Of a stretch of 9,409 nt of DNA, positions 1 through 6,907 are shown piece by piece. The translations under genes and the position numbers were made by a program. The first letter of the stretch is position 1; every line of letters starts with the position of its first letter. Under the pieces are notes generated by a model. That model did not search any database. It had not been told where the DNA came from and saw nothing but the letters and a program-made list of their open reading frames with translations. Source of the DNA: Parcubacteria group bacterium (GTDB lineage: Bacteria > Patescibacteriota > Minisyncoccia > UBA6257 > JAAZHW01). The stretch spans positions 1 through 9,409 of the forward strand of contig JAAZHW010000021.1 of NCBI GenBank assembly GCA_012510515.1. Reading direction: 5' to 3'.

Positions 1-14
1 GCCTGAAGGATCCC
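1..14 (-). repeat. Partial unit of an interspersed palindromic repeat, cut by the window edge
   Basis: Read on the minus strand this is GGGATCCTTCAGGC, which matches the left arm (GGGATCCTTC) of the unit at 140-183 and then runs straight into the start of the right arm (CAGG). The rest of the right arm (ATGACA) would lie outside the window. It appears to be the same family in inverted orientation with a minimal loop. Just downstream, TCAGCAAT occurs at 22-29 and again at 32-39, a ten-base periodicity of unknown meaning. Confidence 0.5.
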
Positions 15-52
15 TCGGCTTTCAGCAATAATCAGCAATCACTACTGTGGAT

Positions 53-80
53 GGGATTCTTCGCTACGCTCAGAATGACA
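53..80 (+). repeat. Interspersed palindromic repeat unit, short form
   Basis: The unit starts GGGATTCTTC and ends CAGAATGACA, with the inner segment GCTACGCT. The arms ATTCT (56-60) and AGAAT (72-76) are inverted repeats. Sequence of this kind (GGATTCTTCGCTACGCTCAGAATGACA-like) is, from general knowledge, common in intergenic regions of CPR and several other environmental bacteria, where it is often mistranslated as a small protein. No coding function is suggested. Unit borders are judged by comparison with the copy at 140-183. Confidence 0.65.
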
Positions 81-139
81 TTAGGCGAATGAACGTAGTC
101 ATAAGTTATTGGGTTAAACAAACGGAATTTGCATTGCGT

Positions 140-183
140 GGGATCCTTCACCCGCCTACGGCGGGCAGGCCCCCAGGATGACA
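140..183 (+). repeat. Interspersed palindromic repeat unit with inserted GC-rich hairpin
   Basis: The unit starts GGGATCCTTC and ends CAGGATGACA, matching the ends of the unit at 53-80. The pairing arms are ATCCT (143-147) and AGGAT (175-179). Both arms differ from the other copy by the compensating change T/A to C/G, so base pairing is kept. The middle is longer here and contains the GC-rich hairpin at 151-165. The composition is much richer in GC than the genes around it, which points to a mobile or independently spreading element rather than degraded coding sequence. Confidence 0.65.
151..165. repeat. GC-rich hairpin nested in the repeat unit
   Basis: CCCGCC (151-156) and GGCGGG (160-165) form a perfect six-base stem around a three-base TAC loop. 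It is not followed by a T run, so it is unlikely to be a terminator for the + strand. Similar CCCGCC...GGCGGG hairpins are, to my knowledge, frequent intergenic repeats in CPR genomes. Confidence 0.6.
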
Positions 184-220
184 AAATAGGAGCAGTTATT
201 TTTACTACCAATACCATCAA

Positions 221-247
221 TTAGCACTCTTGACATTAGAGTGCTAA
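221..247. promoter_or_regulatory. CIRCE operator (HrcA binding site)
   Basis: TTAGCACTC (221-229) and GAGTGCTAA (239-247) are perfect nine-base inverted arms separated by nine bases. This is the exact consensus of the CIRCE element bound by the heat-shock repressor HrcA, whose gene begins 22 bases downstream. The nine-base spacer holds the -35 box of the operon promoter, so bound HrcA should block RNA polymerase directly. The arrangement predicts autoregulation of hrcA together with grpE, dnaK and the genes after them. Confidence 0.97.
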
Positions 248-258
248 TTTTATATAAT
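230..258 (+). promoter_or_regulatory. Sigma-70-type promoter of the hrcA-grpE-dnaK operon
   Basis: A perfect -35 box TTGACA (230-235) and a perfect -10 box TATAAT (253-258) are separated by the ideal 17 bases. The -35 box and most of the promoter spacer lie inside the CIRCE element. The expected transcription start is near 263-266, only about four to seven bases before the hrcA ATG at 270, so the mRNA would be leaderless or nearly so. Confidence 0.93.
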
Positions 259-269
259 GGAAACACATT

Positions 270-989
270 ATGTTAACTGAGCGACAGAAAAAAATTTTAG
301 AATATATTATTAATGAATATACGGTGACAAAAAAGCCGATTGGATCAAAAGAATTTTGTCAGAAATATTTTAAGGATTTAAGTTCGGCGACTATTCGGCG
401 AGAGTTTAATTTTTTGACGGTTAATAAATATTTAACTCAACCTTATTGGTCTGCTGGACGTTTACCTACTAATAAGGCCTATCAATGGTTTATTAAAGAA
501 AATCTATTGAATAGAGAAAAAAATGAAGATGAACTAGATCGATGGGTAAAAAAATTAGATGATTGGAAAAAATTATCCTTTGAAGAAATTGCTAAAAAAA
601 TTTCTCAACTTTGTGAAAGTTTAACAATTGGTTATTTATTAAATGATCAATTAATTTATCGTTACGGATTAAAAAGATTTTTTGAGCAATTAGAGGAAAT
701 GGAATTGCAAAATTGGGAAAGTGTGTGGGAAGATGTTGATTTGTTGGATGAAAGATTAAAAAAGCGAATTAATGATTTAATAGAGGAACCGTTTCAAATT
801 TTTATTGGAAAAGAAAGTCCGATTACTCGAGATGAAAATTTAAGTGTTATTTCTTATACGGTTTTTGATGACGAAAAACAGAATTTATTAATTTTAATTG
901 GTCCCAAAAATATAATTTGTGAAAGAAATTTAAATATTTTACAAACTGCTTATGATATTTTAAATGGTTCGAATTTAAACAAAAAATAA
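270..989 (+). CDS. hrcA: Heat-inducible transcription repressor HrcA, compact form
   Basis: HrcA binds CIRCE operators and represses chaperone genes; in known systems GroEL keeps it active. The N-terminal winged-helix domain is clear: MLTERQKKILEYII at the start, SSATIRREFNFL (38-49) as the recognition-helix region, and SAGRLPT (61-67) in the wing. The C-terminal GAF-like end of the family is also recognisable (FIGKESP at 178-184; the strand ending LILIGP at 207-212). The protein has 239 residues against roughly 340 in most bacteria. The loss lies between these parts, around residues 80-175, where the family normally carries its inserted dimerisation domain. The start at 270 is fixed because the conserved family N-terminus begins there. 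No Shine-Dalgarno sequence can lie on the predicted transcript. It is first in the operon, six bases before grpE. Identity is firm; how the short form dimerises is unknown. Confidence 0.93.
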   Translation: MLTERQKKILEYIINEYTVTKKPIGSKEFCQKYFKDLSSATIRREFNFLTVNKYLTQPYWSAGRLPTNKAYQWFIKENLLNREKNEDELDRWVKKLDDWKKLSFEEIAKKISQLCESLTIGYLLNDQLIYRYGLKRFFEQLEEMELQNWESVWEDVDLLDERLKKRINDLIEEPFQIFIGKESPITRDENLSVISYTVFDDEKQNLLILIGPKNIICERNLNILQTAYDILNGSNLNKK

Positions 990-995
990 AAAAAT

Positions 996-1523
996 ATGGA
1001 AGAACAAAATAAAATAAATAATGAAGAAAAAATTAAAGAAGAAGAAAAAATTAAAGAATTGGAAAAAAAATTAGAAGAAGCAGAAAAATTAAAGAATGAT
1101 TATTTGGAGGGATGGCAAAGAGAAAGAGCAGAATTTCTTAATTTTCAAAAAGAAATAAAAAAAAGAAATGAAGAAATTATTAAAAAAGCAAATGAAGATA
1201 TAATTAAAGATTTACTCACAGTATTAGATAGTTTTGATATTTCCATTAATTCTTTAAATGTTGAAGGATTAACACCAACCGAAAAAAATATTAGAAGAGG
1301 AATAGAGCTGATTAGAGAGCAAATGTTAAATGTTTTAGAACAAAAGGGATTAAAAGAAATAAAATCAGTAGGTGAAAAATTTAATCCAATTTATCATGAA
1401 GCATTAGAGATTATAAAAGGAGAAGAAGATGATAAGATAGCGGAGGAAATAATTAAAGGATATGAATTGAATGGTAAAGTGATTAGACCAGCGAAGGTTA
1501 AGGTGATAAAAAATAATAAATAA
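996..1523 (+). CDS. grpE: Nucleotide exchange factor GrpE
   Basis: GrpE is a cytoplasmic homodimer that releases ADP from DnaK and so resets the Hsp70 cycle. The 175 residues show the family layout: a charged N-terminal segment and long coiled coil (about 1-65, containing RAEFLNFQKE at 44-53), a helical middle (ending at LEQKGLKEI, 114-122), and the C-terminal beta domain with the signatures GEKFNPIYHEALE (126-138) and GYELNGKVIRPAKVKV (155-170). Length is normal to slightly short. The N-terminus contains an exact duplication EEKIKE-EEKIKE (10-21) from an 18-base tandem repeat. The gene starts six bases after hrcA. The upstream sequence is A-only apart from T and has no Shine-Dalgarno motif, so translation may be coupled to hrcA or SD-independent. 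Confidence 0.96.
   Translation: MEEQNKINNEEKIKEEEKIKELEKKLEEAEKLKNDYLEGWQRERAEFLNFQKEIKKRNEEIIKKANEDIIKDLLTVLDSFDISINSLNVEGLTPTEKNIRRGIELIREQMLNVLEQKGLKEIKSVGEKFNPIYHEALEIIKGEEDDKIAEEIIKGYELNGKVIRPAKVKVIKNNK
1023..1058 (+). repeat. 18-base perfect tandem duplication inside grpE
   Basis: GAAGAAAAAATTAAAGAA occurs twice back to back (1023-1040 and 1041-1058). Since 18 is a multiple of three the reading frame is kept, and the coiled-coil segment of GrpE gains the six residues EEKIKE. The identity of the two copies suggests a recent slippage event or ongoing length variation. Confidence 0.9.
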
Positions 1524-1580
1524 AATATAATTAAAGGTCTAAAATAAAAAAATAAAAAACTATTAAATTAAAACAAAAAT

Positions 1581-3473
1581 ATGAGTAAAATATTAGGAAT
1601 TGATTTAGGAACAACAAATTCGGCTATGGCCATAATTGAAGCTGGCCAACCAAAAATTATTGAAAACAAAGAAGGAATAAGAACAACCCCTTCTATTGCG
1701 GCTATTGCTAAAAATGGCGAACTTTTAGTCGGCGTTTTAGCCAAAAGACAATCAGTTACCAATGCTCAAAATACCATTTTTTCTATTAAAAGATTAATCG
1801 GACGTAAATTTACTGATTCTGAAGTGCAACGAGATAAAAAATGGTTGCCTTATGAACTGAGAGAATCAGCTAATGGAGGCGTTGAGGTTAAAATGGGAGA
1901 AAAATGGTATCGTCCAGAAGAAATTTCAGCAATGATTTTACAAAAACTTAAAACTGATGCGGAAGAAAAATTAGGAGAAAAAATTGACGAAGCCATTATT
2001 ACCGTGCCAGCTTATTTTGATGACAGTCAAAGACAAGCGACTAAAAATGCTGGAGAAATTGCTGGTTTTAAAGTGAAAAGAATTTTAAACGAACCGACGG
2101 CTGCTGCTTTAGCTTACGGCTTAAATAAAAAAACCAATGAACGAATTATTGTTTATGATTTTGGTGGTGGCACTTTTGATATTTCTATTTTGGAAGTTTC
2201 GGAAGATACAATTGAAGTAATTGCTACTGGAGGAGATACTCATTTAGGAGGCGATGATTTTGATCAACGTATTATTGCTTATCTTGTTGATGAGTTTAAA
2301 AAATTAGAAGGAATTGATTTATCCAAAGATTTATTAGCTCTTCAACGACTTAAAGAAGCGGCAGAAAAAGCTAAACATGAATTATCAACCGTGCTCGAAA
2401 CTGATATTAATTTACCGTTTATTACTTCTGATGCCAATGGTCCAAAACATTTTGAAATGAAATTAAGTCGAGCTAAATTAGAAGAATTAGTAAAAGATTA
2501 TATTGATCATTCAATTGAATTAGTAAAACAAACGTTGGCAGAGAAAAATTTAAAAATTTCCGATATTAATGAAATAATTATGGTCGGTGGTCAAACGCGA
2601 ATGCCAGCTATTCAAGAAGCAGTAAAGAAATTTTTTGGCAAAGAACCGCATAAAGGTATTAATCCTGACGAAGTAGTGGCTATGGGTGCGGCTGTTGAAG
2701 GTGGCGTATTGCAAGGTGAAGTTCGAGATGTTTTGCTTTTGGATGTTACGCCATTGTCTTTGGGCATCGAAACTTTAGGAGGAGTATTTACAAAAATAAT
2801 TGAAAAAAATACCACTATTCCAGTTTCTAAATCTCAAATTTTTTCTACAGCAGCTGATAATCAAACATCAGTAGAAATTCATGTTTTACAAGGTGAACGA
2901 GAAATGGCAGCTGATAACAAAACTTTAGGAAGATTTATTTTAGATGGTATTCCGCCTGCTTTTCGAGGTATTCCTCAAATTGAAGTTACTTTTGATATTG
3001 ATGCCAACGGCATTTTAAAAGTAACAGCAAAAGATAAAGCTAGCGGTAAAGAGCAGTCAATTCGAATTGAAGCCTCTACTGGTTTAAGTAAAGAAGATAT
3101 AGAACGAATGAAAAAAGAAGCCGAGTTGCACTTAGAAGAAGATAGAAAAAAAAGAGAATTAATAGAAATAAAAAACCAAGCGGAAAATACAATTTATTTA
3201 GCAGAAAAAACATCGCGAGAAGCCGGTGATAAAATTACACCCGAGGAAAGAAAAGAAATTGAAGATAAAATTAGTGATTTAAAAGAAGTCTCAAAAGGAG
3301 AAGATGCTAGTCAAATTAAAAATAAGATGGAGGATTTATCCTTGGCAATTTCTAAAATTGGTGCTAAAATGTATCAAAGCAATCAAAATAATAATTCTAA
3401 TGATACTCAGCCAAATTCTTCATCTGAAAAATCCGATGATAACAATTCTCAAGATGCAGAATTTAAAGAGTAG
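1581..3473 (+). CDS. dnaK: Molecular chaperone DnaK (Hsp70)
   Basis: This ATP-driven cytoplasmic chaperone binds exposed hydrophobic peptides, with DnaJ as co-chaperone and GrpE as exchange factor. The nucleotide-binding domain shows GIDLGTTNS (6-14), catalytic Lys70 in [18 protein letters not shown] (142-155), [11 protein letters not shown] (170-180), the phosphate-2 loop DFGGGTFD (193-200) and VGGQTRMP. The interdomain linker DVLLLDVTP (383-391) leads into the substrate-binding domain, and a helical lid follows from about residue 500. The 630 residues are normal. Residues about 75-99 include the insert (EVQRD...) typical of Gram-negative-type DnaK and absent from Bacillus DnaK. The tail is rich in Asn, Ser and Asp and ends DAEFKE, where many bacteria have DAEFEEV. 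The start is set by the family N-terminus; 57 A/T-rich bases without a Shine-Dalgarno motif separate it from grpE. It ends in TAG. Confidence 0.99.
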   Translation: MSKILGIDLGTTNSAMAIIEAGQPKIIENKEGIRTTPSIAAIAKNGELLVGVLAKRQSVTNAQNTIFSIKRLIGRKFTDSEVQRDKKWLPYELRESANGGVEVKMGEKWYRPEEISAMILQKLKTDAEEKLGEKIDEAIITVPAYFDDSQRQATKNAGEIAGFKVKRILNEPTAAALAYGLNKKTNERIIVYDFGGGTFDISILEVSEDTIEVIATGGDTHLGGDDFDQRIIAYLVDEFKKLEGIDLSKDLLALQRLKEAAEKAKHELSTVLETDINLPFITSDANGPKHFEMKLSRAKLEELVKDYIDHSIELVKQTLAEKNLKISDINEIIMVGGQTRMPAIQEAVKKFFGKEPHKGINPDEVVAMGAAVEGGVLQGEVRDVLLLDVTPLSLGIETLGGVFTKIIEKNTTIPVSKSQIFSTAADNQTSVEIHVLQGEREMAADNKTLGRFILDGIPPAFRGIPQIEVTFDIDANGILKVTAKDKASGKEQSIRIEASTGLSKEDIERMKKEAELHLEEDRKKRELIEIKNQAENTIYLAEKTSREAGDKITPEERKEIEDKISDLKEVSKGEDASQIKNKMEDLSLAISKIGAKMYQSNQNNNSNDTQPNSSSEKSDDNNSQDAEFKE

Positions 3474-3488
3474 AAATAAATAAAACCT

Positions 3489-4541
3489 ATGTCTTTTCTA
3501 GAAATTGTTGCTGGTCAAAACAGTCCAATAAGAAAAACTAATTATTGGTGGAAAATTTTATTAATTACTGTTTTTAGTTCGATTTTTGCTATTTTGGCCG
3601 GCTTAAGCTTGGGTCATATTTTTATTGAAGTTGAATTTTTAGAAACATCTCCTTGGTTGATGTTTCTAATTTTTTTAACTTTGTTTTTAACTTTATTTTT
3701 ATTAGAAAGTTTATTTGCTAATGGAATGCGATTCGGTAGTATTATTATTCAAAGTTTATTATTTACTTTCGGTTTTTACATTACAAAATTTTCCTTGAAT
3801 TTTGATAGTTTTTCTTTGTTTTGGAATATTGGAATTTTTTTGATATTAATTTTGTGTTTATGGCTTGGACGTTTAATGACAAGAAAAAGAAAGAGTGATT
3901 TGTTGAGATTACGTTGGAATGAAATGGCAAAAAGTGGTTTAACTCTAATGCTTATCGGAATTAATTTGTTTATTTGTTTGCAATGGATGGGGGAAATAAT
4001 TTTTAAACCAGATTTATTATTAACACCTCAAACGGTAAACACAATTTTAAAACCAGCTACACCAATTTTTAAAATATATTTTGGAGAAGAATTTAAACCA
4101 GAAATGCAGATTGACGATTTTATAAGAAATTTGGCAGCAAAACAAGTGGAGGCAACTTTTGACGAAAAAAAAGAAGAATTAGCTCATGTGCCTAAAGCAA
4201 CAATTGATAAACAGAAAAAAGATTTAATTGAACAGAATTTTATTATTTTAAAAGCGCAATTATCAAAACAATTAGAAATAAAGTTAAGTGGTAATGAAAC
4301 GTTTGAATTAGTGGTTTTTGAATTTTTAGATAATGTTTATCAAAAATTAGATGTTTCAATAAAGCAATATATTATATTAATAATAACATTATTAATGTTC
4401 GTTGCCTTAAGAGTAGTGGCCATTTTTGTTAGTTTGATTGTTAGAATTATCGGCTGGTTTTTTTATGAATTGTTTATTGCCTCGGGTTATGTAGCAATAA
4501 AATACGAATCACGCAATAAAGAAGATTTAATTGTTTATTAA
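3489..4541 (+). CDS. Unrecognised seven-helix membrane protein inside the chaperone operon
   Basis: I do not recognise this family. The 350 residues show hydrophobic segments near 21-47, 55-77, 81-100, 109-129 and 148-168, then a hydrophilic stretch of about 120 residues (170-290), and a hydrophobic hairpin near 292-315 and 316-336. The basic loop RKRKSDLLRLR (132-142) after the fourth segment suggests that loop is cytoplasmic, which would put the 170-290 domain outside the membrane. That domain is rich in Lys, Glu and Gln, looks mainly helical and has no cysteine or known catalytic motif that I can see. There is no cleavable signal peptide; the first helix follows a short basic N-terminus. 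The gene lies 15 bases after dnaK and 51 bases before dnaJ on the same strand, so co-transcription and CIRCE control are likely. A role in envelope stress is a guess from position only. Confidence 0.85.
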   Translation: MSFLEIVAGQNSPIRKTNYWWKILLITVFSSIFAILAGLSLGHIFIEVEFLETSPWLMFLIFLTLFLTLFLLESLFANGMRFGSIIIQSLLFTFGFYITKFSLNFDSFSLFWNIGIFLILILCLWLGRLMTRKRKSDLLRLRWNEMAKSGLTLMLIGINLFICLQWMGEIIFKPDLLLTPQTVNTILKPATPIFKIYFGEEFKPEMQIDDFIRNLAAKQVEATFDEKKEELAHVPKATIDKQKKDLIEQNFIILKAQLSKQLEIKLSGNETFELVVFEFLDNVYQKLDVSIKQYIILIITLLMFVALRVVAIFVSLIVRIIGWFFYELFIASGYVAIKYESRNKEDLIVY

Positions 4542-4592
4542 ATTTATTATCATTATTTTTTGTTTTTAATTTATTTATTAATTCATAATAAT

Positions 4593-5717
4593 ATGGAAAA
4601 AGATTATTATAAAATTTTAGGAGTGGAAAAAAATGCTTCATCAGAAGAAATAAAAAAAGCTTATCATCAATTAGCTCATAAATATCATCCTGATAAAGCC
4701 GGAGGAGATGAAAAAAAATTTAAAGAGATAAACGAGGCTTATCAAGTTTTGTCTGATCCAAAAAAACGTCAGCAATATGATCAGTTTGGTCGAGTTTTTG
4801 AAGGTAGTGGCACCAGTGGTTTTAATCAAGGATTTGATTTTTCCCAAGGATTTGGAGGACGAGGTTTTGGTTCGGATATTAATTTTGATTTTTCTAGTTT
4901 TGGTTTTGATAATGATTTAGGAGATTTTTTTAATAGTATTTTTGGTGGCGGTAAAACAACTCAACAAAAACATAAAAAAGTTCGATATGGATCGGATGTT
5001 CGTTTAATGATAGAGATTTCTTTAGAAGAAGTAGCTACTGGAGTAATAAAAAATTTTGAATATAAAACTTTAGTTAAATGTAAAAATTGTGATGGTTTTG
5101 GATATGAAAAGGGATCAGAATTTAAGACTTGTCCAACTTGTAATGGACGGGGCGAGATTAAAGAAGTAAAACAAAGTTTTTTTGGTACTTTTAGCCAAAT
5201 AAAAACTTGTCCGGATTGTTTGGGAGAAGGTAAAGTTGCAGAAAAAATTTGTTCAGCGTGTAAAGGTCGTGGCCGCGTAAAAGGAATAAAAAATATTTCT
5301 TTAAAAATAGAGCCGGGAATTAATGATGGTCAATTTATTAAAATAGCTGGCGGTGGAGAAGATGGTGAAAAAAATGGACCAGCTGGTGATTTATACGTTG
5401 AAGTTAAAGTTAGAAATCATCCTTTGTTTAAACGCGAGGGAATCAATTTAACTTATGAATTACCCATTTCCGTTGTAGAGGCAATTTTAGGTGCCGAAAA
5501 AGAAGTACCCACTATTTATGGGAAAAATATTATTGTAAAAATTCCGGCTGGAATTGAATCGGGAAAAATTTTGCGTGTTTCTAATAAAGGATTGCCGTAT
5601 TTCGGTCGTCGGGGTTGCGGCGATTTATTAATAAATATTAAAGTAAAAATTCCTAAAAAAATTTCTTCAAAAACCAAAAAAATTTTAGAAGAAATAAAAG
5701 ATGATCTAAAAGACTAA
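4593..5717 (+). CDS. dnaJ: Chaperone protein DnaJ (Hsp40)
   Basis: DnaJ delivers unfolded clients to DnaK and stimulates its ATPase. The 374 residues show all family parts: a J domain (1-67) with the HPD motif at 32-34, a Gly/Phe-rich region (about 70-120), a zinc-finger domain with four CxxCxGxG repeats (Cys163/166, 180/183, 206/209, 220/223; expected to bind two zinc ions), and the C-terminal client-binding domain. ATG at 4593 is preferred over a TTG at 4560 because [11 protein letters not shown] is the family N-terminus and the upstream residues ([10 protein letters not shown]) match nothing in it. No Shine-Dalgarno sequence precedes it. It is the last gene of the heat-shock group, following the unknown membrane protein instead of following dnaK directly. 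Length is normal. Confidence 0.98.
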   Translation: MEKDYYKILGVEKNASSEEIKKAYHQLAHKYHPDKAGGDEKKFKEINEAYQVLSDPKKRQQYDQFGRVFEGSGTSGFNQGFDFSQGFGGRGFGSDINFDFSSFGFDNDLGDFFNSIFGGGKTTQQKHKKVRYGSDVRLMIEISLEEVATGVIKNFEYKTLVKCKNCDGFGYEKGSEFKTCPTCNGRGEIKEVKQSFFGTFSQIKTCPDCLGEGKVAEKICSACKGRGRVKGIKNISLKIEPGINDGQFIKIAGGGEDGEKNGPAGDLYVEVKVRNHPLFKREGINLTYELPISVVEAILGAEKEVPTIYGKNIIVKIPAGIESGKILRVSNKGLPYFGRRGCGDLLINIKVKIPKKISSKTKKILEEIKDDLKD

Positions 5718-5743
5718 TCAAGATTAATTATTTAAAATTAATT

Positions 5744-5785
5744 AAAAAATAATATCTCAGACTGGTTTTTTATTTTTTTTGAGAT
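5744..5785 (+). terminator. Overlapping inverted repeats after dnaJ, possible weak terminator
   Basis: Two inverted repeats overlap: AAAAAATAA (5744-5752) with TTATTTTTT (5770-5778), and ATCTCA (5754-5759) with TGAGAT (5780-5785). They cannot both form. The first is A/T only with a 17-base loop and the second has a 20-base loop, so neither is a classical terminator. The T-rich stretch (5766-5780) and the position between dnaJ and rmuC make termination or attenuation possible but unproven. Confidence 0.3.
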
Positions 5786-5791
5786 TATAAT
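5786..5791 (+). promoter_or_regulatory. Possible -10 box for rmuC-aspS
   Basis: TATAAT stands six bases before the rmuC ATG at 5798. If used, transcription would start at or next to the A of the start codon and give a leaderless mRNA, as predicted for hrcA and gyrB. No good -35 box is visible at 16-18 bases upstream and there is no TG extension. In such AT-rich DNA the hexamer may be chance. Confidence 0.35.
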
Positions 5792-5797
5792 AAAAAT

Positions 5798-6886
5798 ATG
5801 ACAACATTAGTATTTATTATTATTGCTATTCTTATTTTGGTAGGATTAACCGTTGTTGTTTTTTATTTAATTTCTTTTAAAAAACAATTAAATAATCCTA
5901 AAATAAATGATTCTTCTCTTTTATTGCTTCAGAATCAAATTAACCAACTTAACAAAACAGTAGATGATAAATTATCCGAATCAAGTCAAATTACCAATCA
6001 AGCTTTGAGGGAAATGTCTAATGAAAGTCAAAAAATTATTAAAGAAATTACCCAAGAACTAACAAAGGTGGGTGAAGGGCAGAAGCAAGTTTTTGATTTA
6101 GCCAAACAACTAGATCAATTACAAGATATTTTAAAAAATCCTAAACATCGAGGAGTGATAGGAGAGTATTATTTAGAAGTAACTTTAAAAAATTTTTTAC
6201 CAGCGAATGCTTATCAAATGCAATATGAGCTTGGCAAAGACGAAGAAGGGCAGAAATTAATTGTTGATGCTGCTATTTTTATTAAAGATAAAATTATACC
6301 AATTGATTCTAAGTTTTCTTTGGAAAATTATAATCGTTTAATATCCGAAAAAGATCCAATGAGACGCAAAGAATTTGAAAAGGCCGTTTACAATGATTTA
6401 AAAACTCGTATTAATGAAACGGCTAAATATATTCAACCTAAAAAAGGAACAACTGATTTTGCTTTTATGTTTGTTCCGTCTGAAGCTTTATATTACGATT
6501 TATTGATTAATAAAGTAGGAAGTTTAGAATCCAATTCTCGCGATTTAATAGAATATGCTGTGGGCGAAAAAAAAGTTTTAATTGTTTCGGCCACTACATT
6601 TGCAGCCTATTTACAAACCGTTCTTCAAGGATTAAGAGCTTTTCAAATTGAAGAGTCGGCTAAAGAGATTATTAAAAAAGTAGGCGAATTAAGTAAACAT
6701 TTAGCTAATTACGAATTTTATATCCAAAAATTAGGAAATAATTTAACAACAACGGTCAATTCGTATAATATTGCTTATAGAGAATTAAATAAAATTGATA
6801 AAGATGTTTTGAAAATTTCCGGTGAAAATTTTATCAAAGATAAAGGAGAAAAAAATATTTCTTTACCGGAGACTGAAGGAAAATAA
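5798..6886 (+). CDS. rmuC: RmuC family DNA recombination protein
   Basis: RmuC proteins carry a PD-(D/E)XK nuclease-like fold and in E. coli limit inversions at short inverted repeats; the biochemical activity is poorly known. The 362 residues begin with a membrane helix (about 4-27) followed by a basic stop (FKKQ) and a coiled coil (about 30-115). The conserved domain starts at HRGVIGEYYLEVTLKNFL (117-134). Candidate active-site residues are Glu123, Asp157 (in IVDAAIFI) and Asp170/Lys172 in the IPIDSKFSL strand, in the expected order. FAFMFVPSEALYYDLL and LIVSATTFAAYLQTVLQG are further family signatures. Topology suggests a single anchor with the nuclease domain in the cytoplasm. It is shorter than the roughly 475-residue E. 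coli protein. It lies 80 bases after dnaJ and 21 bases before aspS. No Shine-Dalgarno motif lies at a useful distance; a leaderless start is possible. Confidence 0.93.
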   Translation: MTTLVFIIIAILILVGLTVVVFYLISFKKQLNNPKINDSSLLLLQNQINQLNKTVDDKLSESSQITNQALREMSNESQKIIKEITQELTKVGEGQKQVFDLAKQLDQLQDILKNPKHRGVIGEYYLEVTLKNFLPANAYQMQYELGKDEEGQKLIVDAAIFIKDKIIPIDSKFSLENYNRLISEKDPMRRKEFEKAVYNDLKTRINETAKYIQPKKGTTDFAFMFVPSEALYYDLLINKVGSLESNSRDLIEYAVGEKKVLIVSATTFAAYLQTVLQGLRAFQIEESAKEIIKKVGELSKHLANYEFYIQKLGNNLTTTVNSYNIAYRELNKIDKDVLKISGENFIKDKGEKNISLPETEGK

Positions 6887-6907
6887 AAAGTCGAAAAAAT
6901 AAAAAAT

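Noticed and set aside
32..220. Minus-strand ORF of 62 codons
   Set aside because: It is a translation of the palindromic repeat units (it yields the VILSVAKNP and SSWGPARRRRVKDPT strings that such repeats give in many genomes), has no start signal, and runs to the edge of the CIRCE element.
1503..1531. Possible internal promoter before dnaK (GTGATA and TATAAT, 17 bases apart)
   Set aside because: The -35 box lies in the grpE coding end and matches four of six; the -10 hexamer is likely by chance. Not strong enough to report as a feature.
1568..2815. Antisense ORFs opposite dnaK
   Set aside because: Both (1568-1762 and 2612-2815) are shadows of the strongly conserved DnaK reading frame.
4560..4589. 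Possible dnaJ promoter (TTGTTT and CATAAT, 18 bases apart)
   Set aside because: The -35 box matches only at three positions and the predicted start would fall inside the dnaJ start codon; expected by chance in such AT-rich DNA.
4560..4592. TTG start giving dnaJ eleven extra residues
   Set aside because: The extra residues are hydrophobic and absent from the DnaJ family; the conserved N-terminus begins at the ATG at 4593.
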